Assembly (NCBI RefSeq): GCF_001050475.1
Contig: NZ_CP012034.1
Coordinates: 496,001-560,000 of the forward strand
Direction of reading: 5' to 3'
From: Companilactobacillus ginsenosidimutans
Lineage (GTDB): Bacteria; Bacillota; Bacilli; Lactobacillales; Lactobacillaceae
Length of the DNA stretch: 64,000 nucleotides
Part shown: one piece after another, positions 62,011-64,000 of the stretch
Layout: the number at the start of each line of letters is the position of its first letter
Position numbering within the stretch: the first letter of the stretch is position 1
The notes under the pieces: generated by a model
The model's input: only the letters and a program-made list of their open reading frames with translations
The model's database searches: none
What the model was told of the DNA's origin: nothing
Program-made: the position numbers and the translations under genes

Positions 62011-64000
62011 TTATTTAACTACTATTTTAGACAAATCTCCTAATTTTGCAATTAAATGGTTTGTAATTACTAATTGAGTTAGACGATTCTTTTTAATATC
62101 CTCATTTTTATCCATAATCATATTTTCTTCGAAATAAGAATTAATTACTTCTTTCAATGAAGCAAGTTGATCATACAAATTAGTTGCATCTTTTGATTGA
62201 GAATTATAGATTGCTTGAACTTGTTTGTCCAATTCTTTCTCTGATGGATTTTCAAATAACGAATCGGCCATCTTCAAATCAGCACTATACTTGAAATCTG
62301 CTTTGGCCGCCAAGTTAACAACACGTCCAAGTGCTTCCATGATAGATTTAAAATCTACGTCGGCGACATGCTTTTGTAATACTTTAGCTGTATTTATCAT
62401 AGAAATTGGGTCGATATTTGATCCTGAAGTGACGGCATCAACAATATCGTTTCTAACTGAAGTTGTATTCAACAATTGCTTGACACGATCAATTAAGAAG
62501 TCATTTAAATCATTAGCATTAGCCTGTAAATCAAGTTTTGCTGGAACGTTTAAGTTTTCAACAACGAATTTTTGTAAATCATTTAAATTCATTGACCAGT
62601 TATTTGCATCAAGAATTCTAATAATTCCGTAAGCTTGACGTCTCAACGCATATGGATCATTTGAGCCACTTGGAATTAAACCGACTGCATAAAATGTTAC
62701 AAGAGAATCAATTTTATCAGCGATTGCTAAGGTTGCACCAACAGAAGTTGCTGGAAGTTCTCCGTCAGAAGAAATTGGCATGTAGTGTTCACGAATAGCT
62801 TTTGCAACACCATCACTCTCACCCATTATGCTGGCATATTTTTCTCCCATCACACCTTGTAATTCCGGAAATTCGTCAACCATATTAGTAACAAGATCAA
62901 ATTTGTAAATATCGCTTGCACGGAGTAGATCCGTTTTCTCAGATTCACTTAATCCAAACAATCCCGCTAGATGTTCAGAAATTTGATGTACACGTTGCAT
63001 TTTTTCATACATTGTTCCAATTTTAACGTGGAAATTAACAGTTTTAAGTTTAGCAACATAATCAGAAATTGATTTCTTTTGATCTTCCTTAAAGAAGAAA
63101 TCGGCATCTTCAAGTCTAGCAACTAGAACCTTCTCATTACCTTGGATAACATTTTCAATGTGTTCCGAATTACCATTTCTAACACCAATAAAGTCTGGTT
63201 CAAGTTTTCCATCATGACTACGTGCATAGAAATATCTTTGATTATCCTTCATCGAAGTAATCAATACTTCTTCAGGAATTTCCAAATATTTACTATCAAA
63301 TGTACCGTGGAATGTTGTTGGAAATTCAACTAGGTTATTTACTTCTTCAAGTAAATCCTCGTCTATATCTACTACCCAATCATTGTCATCAGCAATTGTT
63401 TGAATTTGATCTCTAATTAAATCCTTACGTTCCTTTGCATCAACAATAACAAATTGACTTCTAAGTTTTTCAACATAATCTCTTACGCTGTCAATCTCAA
63501 CGTCCTCACCTAAAAAGCGATGGCCACGAGTCATGCGTCCAGATTCGACATCAAGAATTTTAAGTGAAATTTCTTCATCGTCCAATAGTGAAACTAGCCA
63601 GTGAATTGGACGGATATATTCGAAGTCATAGTTTCCCCAACGCATACGTGTTGGAAATGTTAAAGATTTAATTACTTCAGTCATTCCTTTAAGTACTTCA
63701 GAAACATCTTTTCCTGATTCATGTTTTTGAATGTAGGCGTATTCAACACCCTTTAATTCTTCAAAAAAGATGTCATCAGGAGTCATTCCCTGTCCTCTTG
63801 CAAATCCTTGAGCGGCTTTACTCCAATTACCCTCATCATCTTGAGCAATTTTCTTTGATGGACCTTTAGCTTTAACATCGATGTCATCTTGCTTTTCGGC
63901 AATGTCTTTGATGATAATGGCTAGTCTTCTAGGAGTTGAATATTTATCAATTTCAGAGAAAGAAATACGGTTATCTTTTAAAAACTTTGCAGTTTTTTGA
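62011..64000 (-). CDS. glyS: Glycyl-tRNA synthetase beta subunit (5' end outside the window)
   Basis: The C-terminal 662 residues of GlyS, which with the alpha subunit GlyQ charges tRNA-Gly. The coding frame runs to the right edge without interruption (STPRRLAIIIKDIAEKQDD near the edge, then KAAQGFARGQG), so an internal ATG at 63786 is not the start. Recognisable segments are PTRMRWGNYDFEYIRPIHWL, TRGHRFLG, KDNQRYFYA and NDPYALRRQAYGIIRIL. The C-terminus has the DALR-like anticodon-binding region. The usual order glyQ-glyS-dnaG-rpoD is followed. Confidence 0.96.
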   Translation of the reverse strand, partial: QKTAKFLKDNRISFSEIDKYSTPRRLAIIIKDIAEKQDDIDVKAKGPSKKIAQDDEGNWSKAAQGFARGQGMTPDDIFFEELKGVEYAYIQKHESGKDVSEVLKGMTEVIKSLTFPTRMRWGNYDFEYIRPIHWLVSLLDDEEISLKILDVESGRMTRGHRFLGEDVEIDSVRDYVEKLRSQFVIVDAKERKDLIRDQIQTIADDNDWVVDIDEDLLEEVNNLVEFPTTFHGTFDSKYLEIPEEVLITSMKDNQRYFYARSHDGKLEPDFIGVRNGNSEHIENVIQGNEKVLVARLEDADFFFKEDQKKSISDYVAKLKTVNFHVKIGTMYEKMQRVHQISEHLAGLFGLSESEKTDLLRASDIYKFDLVTNMVDEFPELQGVMGEKYASIMGESDGVAKAIREHYMPISSDGELPATSVGATLAIADKIDSLVTFYAVGLIPSGSNDPYALRRQAYGIIRILDANNWSMNLNDLQKFVVENLNVPAKLDLQANANDLNDFLIDRVKQLLNTTSVRNDIVDAVTSGSNIDPISMINTAKVLQKHVADVDFKSIMEALGRVVNLAAKADFKYSADLKMADSLFENPSEKELDKQVQAIYNSQSKDATNLYDQLASLKEVINSYFEENMIMDKNEDIKKNRLTQLVITNHLIAKLGDLSKIVVK

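Overview
The window looks like chromosomal DNA of a low-GC lactic acid bacterium of the family Lactobacillaceae. The evidence is the AT-rich sequence, AGGAGG-type ribosome binding sites, a complete mevalonate operon (mvaK1-mvaD-mvaK2-fni), RexAB-like AddA/AddB, a type B RNase P RNA, and secreted proteins with SLAP-like C-terminal repeats. Companilactobacillus or a relative is my guess; the genus cannot be proved from this sequence alone.

Layout. 1-5 kb: 5' end of an acyltransferase-like gene, recQ, a phosphoesterase, a small membrane protein and an M20 amidohydrolase. 5-13.2 kb: a cell-surface region with a DUF2207 membrane protein, a small secreted protein, a small SLAP-like gene split by an intact IS21-family element (8167-10313, TSD TCTAT), about 1.4 kb without a recognisable gene, and a CAP plus SLAP secreted protein. 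13.2-23.6 kb: degV, rqcH, then (reading leftwards) ebsA-like, fhs, lspA, rluD, pyrR, a CarA homologue and a CarB homologue. 23.6-28.4 kb: RNase H-like gene, two tandem lplA genes, corA-like gene, THUMP methyltransferase. 28.4-33.3 kb: rnpB, gpsB, ypsA and the divergent recU-pbp1A pair, in the same order as in Bacillus subtilis. 33.4-45.2 kb: a leftward DNA-repair and replication operon addB-addA-dinG-tseB-dnaD-nth. 45.3-49.4 kb: mevalonate operon. 49.4-54.8 kb: RsmF-like methyltransferase, two less known genes, lepB, a small gene, and a PlcR-like regulator. 54.6-64 kb: leftward housekeeping genes glyS (partial), dnaG, rpoD, cfa, trmK, Nif3-like, pepT and a tautomerase.

The most unusual locus is pyrR-carA-carB (15994-20020). 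It sits downstream of lspA-rluD, where Bacilli carry the full pyrimidine operon, but only pyrR and two carbamoyl-phosphate synthase homologues remain. The CarA homologue has lost the catalytic Cys and His of its glutaminase. The CarB homologue has 799 residues instead of about 1060, has lost metal and ATP-site residues in both ATP-grasp halves, and lacks the C-terminal allosteric domain. Both frames are open over their whole length, which suggests a retained pseudoenzyme pair with another role rather than simple decay.

Other points: three repair proteins in one operon (Nth, AddB, DinG) all lack the cysteines that bind Fe-S clusters in many homologues; the second lplA and pyrR each lie directly behind a terminator hairpin with no room for a promoter; GpsB carries long Asn-rich extensions; and several genes use TTG or GTG starts supported by their ribosome binding sites.
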